NCBI GenBank assembly: GCA_022448605.1
Contig: JAKVCM010000010.1
Coordinates: 1 to 41,584 of the forward strand
Direction: 5' to 3'
Source of the DNA: Puniceicoccaceae bacterium
GTDB lineage: Bacteria; Verrucomicrobiota; Verrucomicrobiia; Opitutales; Coraliomargaritaceae
DNA length: 41,584 nt
Part shown: positions 33,470-41,584 of the stretch, one piece after another
How the letters are laid out: each line of letters opens with the position of its first letter
How positions within the stretch are numbered: position 1 is the stretch's first letter
Notes under the pieces: model-generated
What the model saw: only the letters and a program-made list of their open reading frames with translations
Databases searched by the model: none
What the model was told of the DNA's origin: nothing
Translations under genes and position numbers: made by a program

Positions 33470-34617
33470 TCACGCCTGGAAGTACTGTAGGAATCCTCGG
33501 CGGTGGGCAGCTTGGGCGTATGCTTATACTTGCTGGGCGTAATCTCGGCTATCGATTCCACGTATTTGAACCCAAGAAATCTTGTCCTGCAGGCATGGTC
33601 GCTGACTTGGAAATCAATGCCGCTTACTCCGACAAGGCTGCGCTGCGCAAGTTTGCTGAAGGTGTCGACGTGATTACGCTTGAGTTTGAAAACATTCCCA
33701 CCGAGGTAATCGACATGCTCAGCACCATCAAACCCGTGCTCCCTGGTAGACGCGCACTCTCTATCTGCCAGCATCGCCAGCGCGAAAAGGATTTTCTCAA
33801 AGAAAGCGGCCTACCCTGCGCACCATTTGAATATGCGGACTCCGCTGAGAGTTTGAAAAACGTAGTCGAGGCCATCGGCTTCCCCTGCGTGATCAAGACC
33901 GCTGCCCTCGGTTACGATGGTAAAGGACAGATCAAGCTGAATGTGCCTGAAGAGGCTGCCGACTGCGACTACCTATGGAACTTTCTGGAGAATCCACAGC
34001 GGGTAGTCGTCGAAAAATGGATTCACCACATTGGGGAATTCTCCGTGATCTGTGCACGTAAGATAGACGGCACAAAGATCACTTTCCCGATGGCAGAAAA
34101 TATCCACATCCATCACGTTCTTCACGCCTCTATCATACCTGCCAGAATCACCGAAGCCATACAGACGACAGGTGCGCAACTGGCCTGCGAGATAGCGGAC
34201 TTGCTCGATGTGACTGGCCTAATCGCAGTCGAGCTTTTCCTCGAGGAGGACGGTAGTCTGATCATCAATGAAATGGCGCCACGTCCGCATAACTCTGGAC
34301 ACTATTCGATGGAAGGCTGCATCACGAGCCAATTTGAGCAGCACATCCGCGCCGTGACTAATTTGCCCTTCGGCTCGACCGAACTAATTAAGCCGTCTGT
34401 CATGATCAACCTACTAGGCGATATTTGGGATAAGGCCGATAATGGCCAGCCCGACTGGGCTAGCCTCCTCGCCGATCCAAATGTAAAACTACACCTCTAC
34501 GACAAAGGTGAAGCCCACCCTGGTCGTAAGATGGGGCACTTTACCGTGCTTGGCGATGAGATCGAAACCGCGCTAGAAGCAGCGGAAGCACATTTTACCG
34601 CTTTGCTTGATGTCTAA
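33466..34617 (+). CDS. purK: N5-carboxyaminoimidazole ribonucleotide synthase PurK
   Basis: The 383-residue ATP-grasp protein begins with [20 protein letters not shown] and includes [38 protein letters not shown] and the metal/substrate motif [18 protein letters not shown]. It carboxylates AIR with bicarbonate and ATP, feeding PurE. The overlap with purE shows a two-gene operon. Confidence 0.97.
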   Translation: MITPGSTVGILGGGQLGRMLILAGRNLGYRFHVFEPKKSCPAGMVADLEINAAYSDKAALRKFAEGVDVITLEFENIPTEVIDMLSTIKPVLPGRRALSICQHRQREKDFLKESGLPCAPFEYADSAESLKNVVEAIGFPCVIKTAALGYDGKGQIKLNVPEEAADCDYLWNFLENPQRVVVEKWIHHIGEFSVICARKIDGTKITFPMAENIHIHHVLHASIIPARITEAIQTTGAQLACEIADLLDVTGLIAVELFLEEDGSLIINEMAPRPHNSGHYSMEGCITSQFEQHIRAVTNLPFGSTELIKPSVMINLLGDIWDKADNGQPDWASLLADPNVKLHLYDKGEAHPGRKMGHFTVLGDEIETALEAAEAHFTALLDV

Positions 34618-34762
34618 GAGCGCGACTTCATTTAAATGCCTTTCGGCAGCAAGCCTCCAATTTCAATTTGACTCACTCAAAATTGGGGACGAGCAAACTC
34701 GAGCAGGATCTAAAAATTGATTCGACGTTCAAAATTCGGCGATCAAAGTTCATATCCATTCG

Positions 34763-36265
34763 ATGAGCATTCAACCTAACAGATCCGAATTTGACGCACT
34801 GACTAGTCAAGGCAACGCCATACCTGTTTATCTGGATCTTACGGCCGACTGCGAGACACCGCTAGGCGCTTACTCCAAGATTAGGCACGAAGCGCCCTCT
34901 TTTCTGTTCGAATCCATTGTAGGCGGCGAGCGCATCAGCCGCTTTTCCATCCTCGGCTCGAATCCGCGCAAAGTTTATCGCATATTTGAGAGCGAAACCA
35001 CAATCACGCAAAAAGGTGGTGTGACCAGGACCGTCCCCACGCCAGCCGATCCGCTCAAACTGATCGAATCGGAGATGGCCAGCTATCAACCTATTGAAAT
35101 GCCGGACATGCCTCAATTCTCTGGAGGAGCAGTTGGATTTGTCGGGCACGAGTTTATTCACAGTATTGAGCCGACGGTGGCGAAACCCTCTGAAAATCCC
35201 TTAGAAGTCCCTATTCTTTACTATATGATCACCGATTCGGTGCTCATATTTGACCATGTACGCCAGATTCTACGCATCTGCGTCCACGCCCATACGAGTA
35301 ATGACACAAAGCGCGGTTCGCGCAATGCTTATGATCAAGCAGTCGCCGAAATCGAGCGCATTTACAGTCTACTAGAGCGCCAACCCCCCCTCAGTCAGCG
35401 CCCCATCGGCCAGCCTAATGAGATCTACATTCCAAGGGGTAATTTTACCCAAGAACAATTTGAAGTCGCAGTGGATAAAGTCAAAGACTACGTGCGCTCA
35501 GGAGATGTCATACAAACCGTTCTTTCACAGAGGTTTGCAAAAGATTTTAAGCCTGCCCCCATCGATCTTTACCGCGCCCTGCGCACGGTGAATCCTTCAC
35601 CCTACATGTTTTTGATTGAAGAGCCCGATTTTGCTGTCGTAGGAGCCTCACCCGAAGTGCATGTACGCCTCACAGGTGACCAAGTCGAAATACGCCCCAT
35701 CGCAGGTACACGGCATCGAGGTAAAACCGAAGCCGAAGACCTTCAACTAGAGCAAGATCTGCTAGCCGACGAGAAAGAGAAGGCCGAACACCTCATGCTC
35801 GTCGACCTTGCGCGCAACGATATCGGCCGAGTGTGTCAATATGGCACAGTCGAGGTGTTCGACTACATGACGATTGAACGTTATTCACATGTTATGCACA
35901 TCGTCTCCCAGGTCGTAGGAACAATCCGCCCCGACAAAAATGCTTACGATCTGCTGCGAGCCACTTTTCCAGCGGGTACCCTCAGCGGCGCGCCGAAAGT
36001 CCGCGCTCTCCAAATTATTTCTGAGCTCGAGCAAAGCCAACGTGGCATTTACGGCGGCGCAATCGGATATTTCAGCTACGGCGGTAATCACGACTCCGCT
36101 ATCGGCATCCGCACCGCTTTAATTAAAGATAACAAAATCTATATACAGTCAGGAGCAGGCATCGTAGCGGAATCTATCCCTAAGAGCGAGTTCGTGGAAA
36201 CGGTCAACAAAGCCAAAGGTATGCTAAAGGCAGTCGTGCTTGCTGAGGATATGTATGGGGGTTGA
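34763..36265 (+). CDS. trpE: Anthranilate synthase component I
   Basis: The 500-residue chorismate-binding enzyme carries TVNPSPYMFLIEEPDFAVVG, IRPIAGTRHRGKTEAEDLQL, LMLVDLARNDIGRVC, FPAGTLSGAPKVRALQII and GIRTALIKDNKIYIQSGAGI, identifying TrpE rather than PabB or MenF. Near the N-terminus FLFESIVGGERISRFS corresponds to the usual LLES tryptophan feedback site, with Phe in place of one Leu. It makes anthranilate with the amidotransferase TrpG, which is not in the window. A 145-nt gap separates it from purK. Confidence 0.95.
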   Translation: MSIQPNRSEFDALTSQGNAIPVYLDLTADCETPLGAYSKIRHEAPSFLFESIVGGERISRFSILGSNPRKVYRIFESETTITQKGGVTRTVPTPADPLKLIESEMASYQPIEMPDMPQFSGGAVGFVGHEFIHSIEPTVAKPSENPLEVPILYYMITDSVLIFDHVRQILRICVHAHTSNDTKRGSRNAYDQAVAEIERIYSLLERQPPLSQRPIGQPNEIYIPRGNFTQEQFEVAVDKVKDYVRSGDVIQTVLSQRFAKDFKPAPIDLYRALRTVNPSPYMFLIEEPDFAVVGASPEVHVRLTGDQVEIRPIAGTRHRGKTEAEDLQLEQDLLADEKEKAEHLMLVDLARNDIGRVCQYGTVEVFDYMTIERYSHVMHIVSQVVGTIRPDKNAYDLLRATFPAGTLSGAPKVRALQIISELEQSQRGIYGGAIGYFSYGGNHDSAIGIRTALIKDNKIYIQSGAGIVAESIPKSEFVETVNKAKGMLKAVVLAEDMYGG

Positions 36266-36387
36266 GCCTCAATCCTCAAAATTAGTAAGCGCTTCCGTTT
36301 TGAAGGCGCCTACTCTATAGAAGTCTTACTCTGATGCTTAATCGACCCCTCCTAGTGAATAGTGGCGTCGTTTCACGTGACCGCGAT

Positions 36388-36401
36388 GGTGAGTTTTCAC
36401 C
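36388..36401 (+). terminator. Weak hairpin downstream of trpE
   Basis: GGTGA-GTTT-TCACC forms a 5-bp stem followed by AGATTTTCC. It lies 122 nt past the trpE stop and about 115 nt before the sigma factor. It may end trpE transcription, but the stem is short and the T-run poor. Confidence 0.3.
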
Positions 36402-36515
36402 AGATTTTCCGTAAGTCTATCACAATTGATACGATAATTGATTGAGTTTTTAGAATAATTCTAAGGACCATAAATACAAACAGTGAGACAATCACTAAAG
36501 GACCTACCAATTATT

Positions 36516-37538
36516 ATGTCACAGACAGCAGAAATAGCCAGTATTCGACGTTCAAAAGCTAAACGTTTATCCGCTGTGCCCCGCGCACAGACTGACGAGG
36601 CAATTGATGTCTCAGACGTACGCGAACTCCCGTCAAACGACCGCAATGTGATGCGCACCTACATGCAAGAGATTTCCAAGACTGCATTGCTGACAAGAGA
36701 GGAGGAGGTCAATCTCGCAAACCGCATTAAAGGGGGCGACAAATCTGCCCGTGATCAAATGATATCAGCGAACCTACGACTCGTAGTAAAGATAGCCTAC
36801 GATTATAATAATTTCGGACTGCCACTCCTAGACCTAATCAGCGAGGGTAACATTGGCCTTATTAAAGCCGTCGAGCGCTTTGATCCCGAAAAGGGTGGCA
36901 AGCTAAGCACCTACGCAGCGTGGTGGATCAAGCAGTCGATTAAACGCGCCCTCGCTAATCAAAGTAAAACCATTCGCCTTCCCGTTCATCTAGTCGACCG
37001 CATCGCAAAGATGCGCAAGATCACAGCCCAGTTAGCCGATGAACTCAATCGCGAGCCCTCCGACGAAGAAATCGGCTACGCCATGGATATGCCGGTCAAC
37101 AAAGTCGCACATCTCAAATCAGTCAGTTTCCGACCAGCCTCACTCGACGCTCCCGTGGGTGAAGACGGAGACACTACTTTTGGCGAATTGGTTGGCGACG
37201 AAAACGAAGCTTCCCCGCTAGAAAATTTACAAGAAAAGTCGATCAGCAGCGACATCAAGTCCGTTATCGAGCGACTTGAAGACCGCGAGGCAGAAATTAT
37301 ACATCTTCGATTTGGCTTAGACGGCAACCATCCACTCACCCTCGAAGAAGTCGGAGAACGATTTGATATTACACGCGAGCGAGTTCGTCAGATACAAAAT
37401 ATCGCAATCCACAAAATGCGTCGCCTCATGACAGATAACGAGCGGCAACGTTCCAAAGAAGAAGTTCAAGAGGAGCGTATCGAGCAGGAAAAGATGCGAG
37501 TTCTCCAAGAATTTTTTGCAGAACAAGCCGCGTCTTAA
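36516..37538 (+). CDS. RpoD/RpoS-class sigma-70 factor
   Basis: The 340-residue protein has region 1.2 (VMRTYMQEISKTALLTREEE), region 2 (LISEGNIGLIKAVERFDPEK, STYAAWWIKQSIKRAL), region 3 (IRLPVHLVDRIAKMRKI) and region 4.2 (TLEEVGERFDITRERVRQIQ). It lacks region 1.1 and the large non-conserved insert of housekeeping RpoD, so it is a RpoS/group 2-like factor or a short primary sigma. The C-terminus is a charged coiled coil of about 30 residues (KEEVQEERIEQEKMRVLQEF). I chose the ATG at 36516. A longer GTG start at 36483 lacks conservation signs. Confidence 0.93.
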   Translation: MSQTAEIASIRRSKAKRLSAVPRAQTDEAIDVSDVRELPSNDRNVMRTYMQEISKTALLTREEEVNLANRIKGGDKSARDQMISANLRLVVKIAYDYNNFGLPLLDLISEGNIGLIKAVERFDPEKGGKLSTYAAWWIKQSIKRALANQSKTIRLPVHLVDRIAKMRKITAQLADELNREPSDEEIGYAMDMPVNKVAHLKSVSFRPASLDAPVGEDGDTTFGELVGDENEASPLENLQEKSISSDIKSVIERLEDREAEIIHLRFGLDGNHPLTLEEVGERFDITRERVRQIQNIAIHKMRRLMTDNERQRSKEEVQEERIEQEKMRVLQEFFAEQAAS

Positions 37539-37583
37539 TTCTTAACAAGAAACTACTCTATACCAATTGACATTGTTCGAGTA

Positions 37584-37621
37584 TAAACACTGAGAAAAGT
37601 TTCTGAATTTTTAGTGTTTTT
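37584..37621 (+). terminator. Intrinsic terminator after the sigma factor
   Basis: AAACACT (37585-37591) pairs with AGTGTTT (37613-37619), with an inner AGAAA/TTTCT helix, and the run of T continues to 37621. It lies between the convergent sigma factor and phasin-like genes and fits a rho-independent terminator. Confidence 0.55.
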
Positions 37622-37633
37622 CGTAACTACTTA

Positions 37634-37949
<316 letters not shown>

Positions 37950-38093
37950 ATATATTTAAATTACGCCATTCCTTGCGAAAATACAAGTGCTCATACTTAG
38001 TTTAGGACGGCTACTTTTATCTTAAATCTCCACCTTTTAGAAGTATGCGCATGCATTAGTATTCTGATAAAGAGCAAATATGGGAGACTAAAC

Positions 38094-38614
38094 CTAGGTC
38101 GCTAAGAAAGCTGACTGCCAAATCTGCACCTCGTTTAAGAGTCCGTGCTTAACTAAACTTTGTTCGATCTCGTCAAGAGTGGGTTTCTTGATACCTTAAA
38201 TGGTGTCCGCTGGCAACTCGGGCTTGGCTGAGCAAATAAGTTTCCAAACTGCCCATGCTCTTGCGCGGCGTAATGCCACGCGGTCGCCTTGTAGGCGTGT
38301 CGCTTGGTGCTGAAAGCTTATGCGTGGGTTTCAGGGATAATCTTGGCTAGGGTGATTAGCAACGATCCAATGCAGGGCTCGATATGGGAGTGGCCATTCG
38401 CGAAGGACTTCTGCCTCGGCAGAAGATTAGCATAGAGCGCCCGGGTGATCGCCAAAATAGCGCGACCTGAATAACCTTTGAGCCATAGGTAGTGGCCGTA
38501 GCTCAAAGCAGTTAGGTAGAAGGCTTCAATATTGCCACCGCACAGTTCACTTAGGTTGCGGTAGCTCATTTCTTTTTGGGGAAACGGGAGGTAAGGGCAA
38601 AGAGGGATCGTCAT
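38094..38614 (-). pseudogene. Decayed conserved hypothetical gene (one frameshift, two nonsense codons)
   Basis: The open N-terminal part gives PYLPFPQKEMSYRNLSELCG and LTALSYGHYLWLKGYSGRAI. After ALYANL a frame change near 38421-38428 is needed to continue SAEAEVLREWPLPYRALHW. In that frame TGA (38331-38333) interrupts before NPRISFQHQATRLQGDRV, and TAA (38196-38198) interrupts before GIKKPTLDEIEQSL. It ends at a TAG (38094-38096). The restored reading is protein-like throughout and about 170 residues long. I recall similar uncharacterised ORFs in Opitutae, but cannot confirm that here. It is not a functional product as it stands. Confidence 0.75.
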
Positions 38615-38623
38615 ATAGTAAAG

Positions 38624-38637
38624 AGCTAGCTAGCTAG
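38624..38637. repeat. Short GCTA tandem repeat
   Basis: GCTAGCTAGCTAGC, a 4-bp unit repeated just over three times, lies between the decayed ORF and the 3' end of clpX. Its self-complementary units could form a small hairpin. No function is apparent. Confidence 0.4.
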
Positions 38638-38700
38638 CGCCCGCGTTATGTTTATCAGTAGCGTTGACGCGAGTAAGTTCGCACACCAGCTTCTCACGAA

Positions 38701-40056
38701 CTATGCAGCATCGGCTGGGGAATCTTTAGACGATCCTGACTTAGATTTATCGATCTTTTCAGCCTTAATAAAATGTAGTTTAGGCTTTGTGCGGCCTTCG
38801 ACCACTGCACGGTCGATGACGACTTTCTCGACGTTTTCAGTCTGTGGGAGCTCATACATCAAATCTAGCATGATACGTTCCATAATGGAGCGAAGTGCGC
38901 GGGCACCAGTCTTAAGTTCAATCGCTTTTTCAGCGATCGCGGCTAAGGCGTCGCGCGTAAAATGAAGAGCGGCACCTTCCATCAGAAAGAGTTTACTATA
39001 TTGTTTAACCAGCGAGTTCTTGGTATTTTGGAGAATGTGTTCGAGATCGGAGCAAGAAAGCTCGTCGAGCACGGCGAGCATGGGGAGACGGCCGATAAAT
39101 TCGGGAATCATACCAAAGTGCACAAGGTCTTCCGGTTGCGTCTCGCGGAGTAATTCGCTGAGTGGCACCTCGTTTTGGTGGCGGTTGCGTTCGGTATCGA
39201 AGCCCATCGCCTTGGACCCAACTCGGCTCTGCACGATTTTCTCAAGGCCAACAAATGCGCCACCACAGATGAAAAGAATGTTAGAAGTATCTAGCTGAAT
39301 GTATTCTTGATTTGGATGCTTGCGACCACCTTGTGGTGGAACGTTACAGACGGTGCCTTCCAGAATCTTGAGAAGAGCTTGTTGTACTCCCTCGCCCGAA
39401 ACGTCACGTGTAATTGACACGTTATCCGTCTTGCGGCCGATCTTATCTATTTCGTCGACATAAATGATACCGCATTCGGCCTTCTTTACATCGTATTCGG
39501 CGGACTGGAGGAGACGAAGGACAATATTTTCCACGTCCTCGCCGACGTAGCCGGCCTCTGTTAATGTAGTCGCATCGGCGATTGCGAAGGGTACATCGAG
39601 CATCTTGGCCATGGTGCGAGCGAGTAATGTCTTACCACTACCTGTAGGGCCTAAAAGAAGGATATTACACTTCTCGATATGTACGTCGTCGTATTTGCTA
39701 TCGAGTTCGACGAAACAGGGAGCTTGATCTACACGCGACTCGGATCGTAGACGTTTGTAGTGATTATAGACTGCAACTGCGAGGGCGCGCTTAGCGTAAT
39801 CCTGGCTGATGATGTGCTCATCGAGCGCAGCGGTGATTTGCGCGGGCTTAAGGAGATTGAAGCGTTCGTTAGAAGCAGCTCCTTTAGGCTGGGCTGATTC
39901 GACATTCTCTGAGAGCTCGCGGTCAATGATGGTTTTGCACACAGAGACGCACGAGTCGCATACATGTACGCCAGCGGGACCTGCGATCATTTTACGGACT
40001 TCGTTTTGTGCTTTTCCGCAGAAAGAGCAGAAAGTCATCCGTGTGGATTTAGCCAT
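38701..40056 (-). CDS. clpX: ClpX ATPase subunit
   Basis: The 451-residue unfoldase has the N-terminal zinc-binding domain ([18 protein letters not shown]), Walker [20 protein letters not shown], Walker [11 protein letters not shown], and [20 protein letters not shown] near the end. A short extension ([19 protein letters not shown]) closes it. ClpX unfolds tagged substrates and feeds ClpP in the cytoplasm. It starts 35 nt downstream of the clpP stop, in the usual tig-clpP-clpX order, so co-transcription is expected. Confidence 0.97.
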   Translation of the reverse strand: MAKSTRMTFCSFCGKAQNEVRKMIAGPAGVHVCDSCVSVCKTIIDRELSENVESAQPKGAASNERFNLLKPAQITAALDEHIISQDYAKRALAVAVYNHYKRLRSESRVDQAPCFVELDSKYDDVHIEKCNILLLGPTGSGKTLLARTMAKMLDVPFAIADATTLTEAGYVGEDVENIVLRLLQSAEYDVKKAECGIIYVDEIDKIGRKTDNVSITRDVSGEGVQQALLKILEGTVCNVPPQGGRKHPNQEYIQLDTSNILFICGGAFVGLEKIVQSRVGSKAMGFDTERNRHQNEVPLSELLRETQPEDLVHFGMIPEFIGRLPMLAVLDELSCSDLEHILQNTKNSLVKQYSKLFLMEGAALHFTRDALAAIAEKAIELKTGARALRSIMERIMLDLMYELPQTENVEKVVIDRAVVEGRTKPKLHFIKAEKIDKSKSGSSKDSPADAA

Positions 40057-40091
40057 AATCGAAAGAGTATAATGGGTATTACTAGCTGCGC

Positions 40092-40691
40092 CTATTTCTC
40101 AATGGGCTTGGCTTCAATCACCTTGTCGACGATACCATAAGCTAGGGCGTCTTTAGCTGTTAGATAGAAATCTCGGTCGGAGTCGTTGGCGATCTCTTTT
40201 GGCGTCTTATTCGTGTGAATGGAGATGAGTTCGTTCATGCGGGCACGCCAGCGGAGGATTTCTTTGGCGGCGATGGAAATATCCGAGGTTTGCCCGGTGG
40301 CACCACCAGTAGGCTGATGCATCATTACGCGACTGTTAGGCAGTGCGTAGCGCTTACCCTTAGTTCCAGCGGCGAGAAGAAGCGTAGCCATACTGGCAGC
40401 TTGTCCGACACAATATGTGACAATGTCGCACTGAAGGAAGTTCATTGTATCGTAGATGGCCATACCATCGGTCACACTGCCGCCTGGGGAGTTGATATAG
40501 AGGCTGATGTCCTTTTTGGGATCTTCCATCTGGAGGAAGAGCATCTGCGCGATGACAGCATTGGCGACAAAGTCGTTGATCGGTGTGCCGATGAATATAA
40601 TACGGTCGCGCAGTAGGCGGCTGTAAATGTCCCATGCGCGCTCGTTACGACCTTCGCGTTCATAGACAGTGGGTAATGGTACGTAGCTCAC
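40092..40691 (-). CDS. clpP: ATP-dependent Clp protease proteolytic subunit
   Basis: The 199-residue protease has the Ser nucleophile in [15 protein letters not shown], the His in [12 protein letters not shown] and the conserved D-R-D-F in [11 protein letters not shown]. Other motifs are [18 protein letters not shown] and [20 protein letters not shown]. ClpP assembles as two heptamers capped by ClpX. The usual residue after the Ser-Met pair is Gly; here it is Ala (SMAT). It lies between tig and clpX on the minus strand. Confidence 0.97.
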   Translation of the reverse strand: MSYVPLPTVYEREGRNERAWDIYSRLLRDRIIFIGTPINDFVANAVIAQMLFLQMEDPKKDISLYINSPGGSVTDGMAIYDTMNFLQCDIVTYCVGQAASMATLLLAAGTKGKRYALPNSRVMMHQPTGGATGQTSDISIAAKEILRWRARMNELISIHTNKTPKEIANDSDRDFYLTAKDALAYGIVDKVIEAKPIEK

Positions 40692-40801
40692 AGTGTGTAA
40701 GTTGGTTACTAAATATATAGAGTTATAAAAATCAGACTACAAACCAAGTGCCGAATATCAAATGCATTTGCAGGTTCTACTGTTAACTATAATTCGCAAG
40801 G

Positions 40802-41584
40802 CTAATCGCTGCTGGCTTCAACTGGCTCGACGATCTCGCGATCGGCTTTTTCAGCGAGCAGATCCATGGTCTTACCAAGGATGATGTCTCGACGCATTTG
40901 ATTGACGCGGTTTTGGTCTTTTTGGAGCTCTTTGACAAGCTTATCTGGGTTTTGGCCAGCCTGTTGCGCTTCCATCATGATCATGCGACTAAAGTCTTCT
41001 TTCTCGACCTTGATCTTTTCCTTCTCAGCAATCTTGGTCAGGATAAGACGAGATTTGAAGCGGTCGTGGGCTGCCTTGCTGGCACCTTCATGGAGCGACT
41101 CTTTGTGCTTTTCGAACTCTTCAGCGGAGACGCCTTGCTGCATGTTACGCTGCATGAAGTCACGGAGGACGGCTTCGGTCTCGCTCTCGACACCGCTCTG
41201 AGGGATCGGAAAATCGACCGATTTGACTAGTTCTTCAGTGATCTGCTGACGTTCGCCGTTGGCATTTTGTTGCTTCTTTTGATTTTCAATGTTTTCGGAG
41301 ATCTTAGTGCGAAGCTCGTTTTCGTCTTTGACCTGCATACTTTCGAAGAAAGCGTCGTCCATTTCGGGCATAACTTTCTCACGCACTTCTTTGGCTTCGA
41401 CGCTATAAACAACAGTCTTTCCTGCGAGGGCTTCGGGCTTAAAATCTTGAGGGAACTCCATAGTCACTTCTTTAGTTTCGCCAGCCTTCATGCCAACGAG
41501 GCCATCGACGATAGCGCGAACACCGGGCGCATCTTCGTTGCCAGCTTCCTCCCATGTGTTGGCTTGAGTACCATACATTGGTGC
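40802..41584 (-). CDS. tig: Trigger factor, C-terminal part (runs off right edge)
   Basis: The coding sequence continues beyond the window end; the last codons here read APMYGTQANTWEE. The visible part contains the end of the FKBP-type PPIase domain (VDGLVGMKAGETKEVTMEFP, then VVYSVEAKEVREKVMPEMDD) and the C-terminal helical chaperone domain with long helices (MQRNMQQGVSAEEFEKHKES). Trigger factor binds nascent chains at the ribosome exit. The N-terminal ribosome-binding domain with its G-F-R-x-G-x-x-P motif is outside the window. It heads the tig-clpP-clpX group. Confidence 0.95.
   Translation of the reverse strand, partial: APMYGTQANTWEEAGNEDAPGVRAIVDGLVGMKAGETKEVTMEFPQDFKPEALAGKTVVYSVEAKEVREKVMPEMDDAFFESMQVKDENELRTKISENIENQKKQQNANGERQQITEELVKSVDFPIPQSGVESETEAVLRDFMQRNMQQGVSAEEFEKHKESLHEGASKAAHDRFKSRLILTKIAEKEKIKVEKEDFSRMIMMEAQQAGQNPDKLVKELQKDQNRVNQMRRDIILGKTMDLLAEKADREIVEPVEASSD

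Noticed and set aside
36483-36515. GTG start upstream of the RpoD/RpoS-class sigma factor
   Set aside because: It adds a non-conserved 11-residue tail. The ATG at 36516 has AAAGGA about 12 nt upstream.

Overview
This window looks like a chromosomal segment of a Verrucomicrobiota bacterium, most likely class Opitutia (Puniceicoccales/Opitutales type). I infer this from the overall protein flavour: a multi-pass exosortase, a secreted formylglycine-generating enzyme, ECF sigma/anti-sigma pairs, an alpha-helical repeat protein with W-x-x-x-D-P-x-A-A units, and a metallo-beta-lactamase protein with an N-terminal HTH. No 16S rRNA is present, so the assignment is inference. I see no insertion sequence, prophage, CRISPR array or integrase. 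The region reads as core genome with scattered lineage-specific genes and several decayed ones.

Layout. 1-228 is the 5' part of metX (minus), running off the left edge. 359-1960 (minus) is a membrane-anchored subtilase. 2020-3882 (plus) holds a truncated amidotransferase remnant followed by lipB-lipA (lipoate synthesis). 4278-5003 is a GYF-like membrane protein and 5204-6268 (minus) an exosortase. 6414-10847 (plus) is a HIT-phoH-pgpH-ybeY cluster (nucleotide, c-di-AMP and rRNA metabolism). 10923-11797 is an ECF sigma factor with a small zinc-finger anti-sigma. 11829-12635 (minus) is an isolated oligopeptide-ABC ATPase. 12777-12911 is a tiny lipoprotein and 12990-14567 (minus) is murJ. 14694-16980 (plus) holds a phosphotransacetylase and its separately encoded P-loop/DRTGG regulatory partner. 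16986-19129 is xseB-dxs. 19208-19774 (minus) is sufT. 19951-21213 is an unknown exported protein. 21337-28652 is a minus-strand run: gcvR-like ACT protein, ppnP, secreted FGE, broken dprA, nnrE/nnrD fusion, pdxJ and argG. 28788-30070 (minus) is an ECF sigma/anti-sigma pair, followed by tRNA-Lys(UUU) with a clear sigma-70 promoter. 30385-31209 (minus) is the HTH-MBL protein and 31545-32807 the repeat protein. 32960-34617 is purE-purK, 34763-36265 trpE, and 36516-37538 an RpoD/RpoS-class sigma factor. 37634-37948 (minus) is a phasin-like protein and 38094-38614 a multi-lesion pseudogene. 38701-41584 (minus) is the tig-clpP-clpX proteostasis operon, with tig running off the right edge.

Functionally the window is dominated by housekeeping: lipoylation, envelope assembly, central carbon, purine, Trp, Arg, PLP and isoprenoid synthesis, NAD(P)HX repair and protein quality control. 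Regulation is represented by three sigma factors and two anti-sigma candidates. The most unusual features are: three decayed genes (dprA with two nonsense codons and a frameshift; a conserved ORF with one frameshift and two nonsense codons; an amidotransferase cut off at a mutated catalytic elbow and overlapping lipB); the split Pta; two genes whose natural family start falls on an ATT codon; an FGE with both catalytic cysteines; and the HTH-MBL fusion. I did not find a convincing new multi-gene defence or signalling system.
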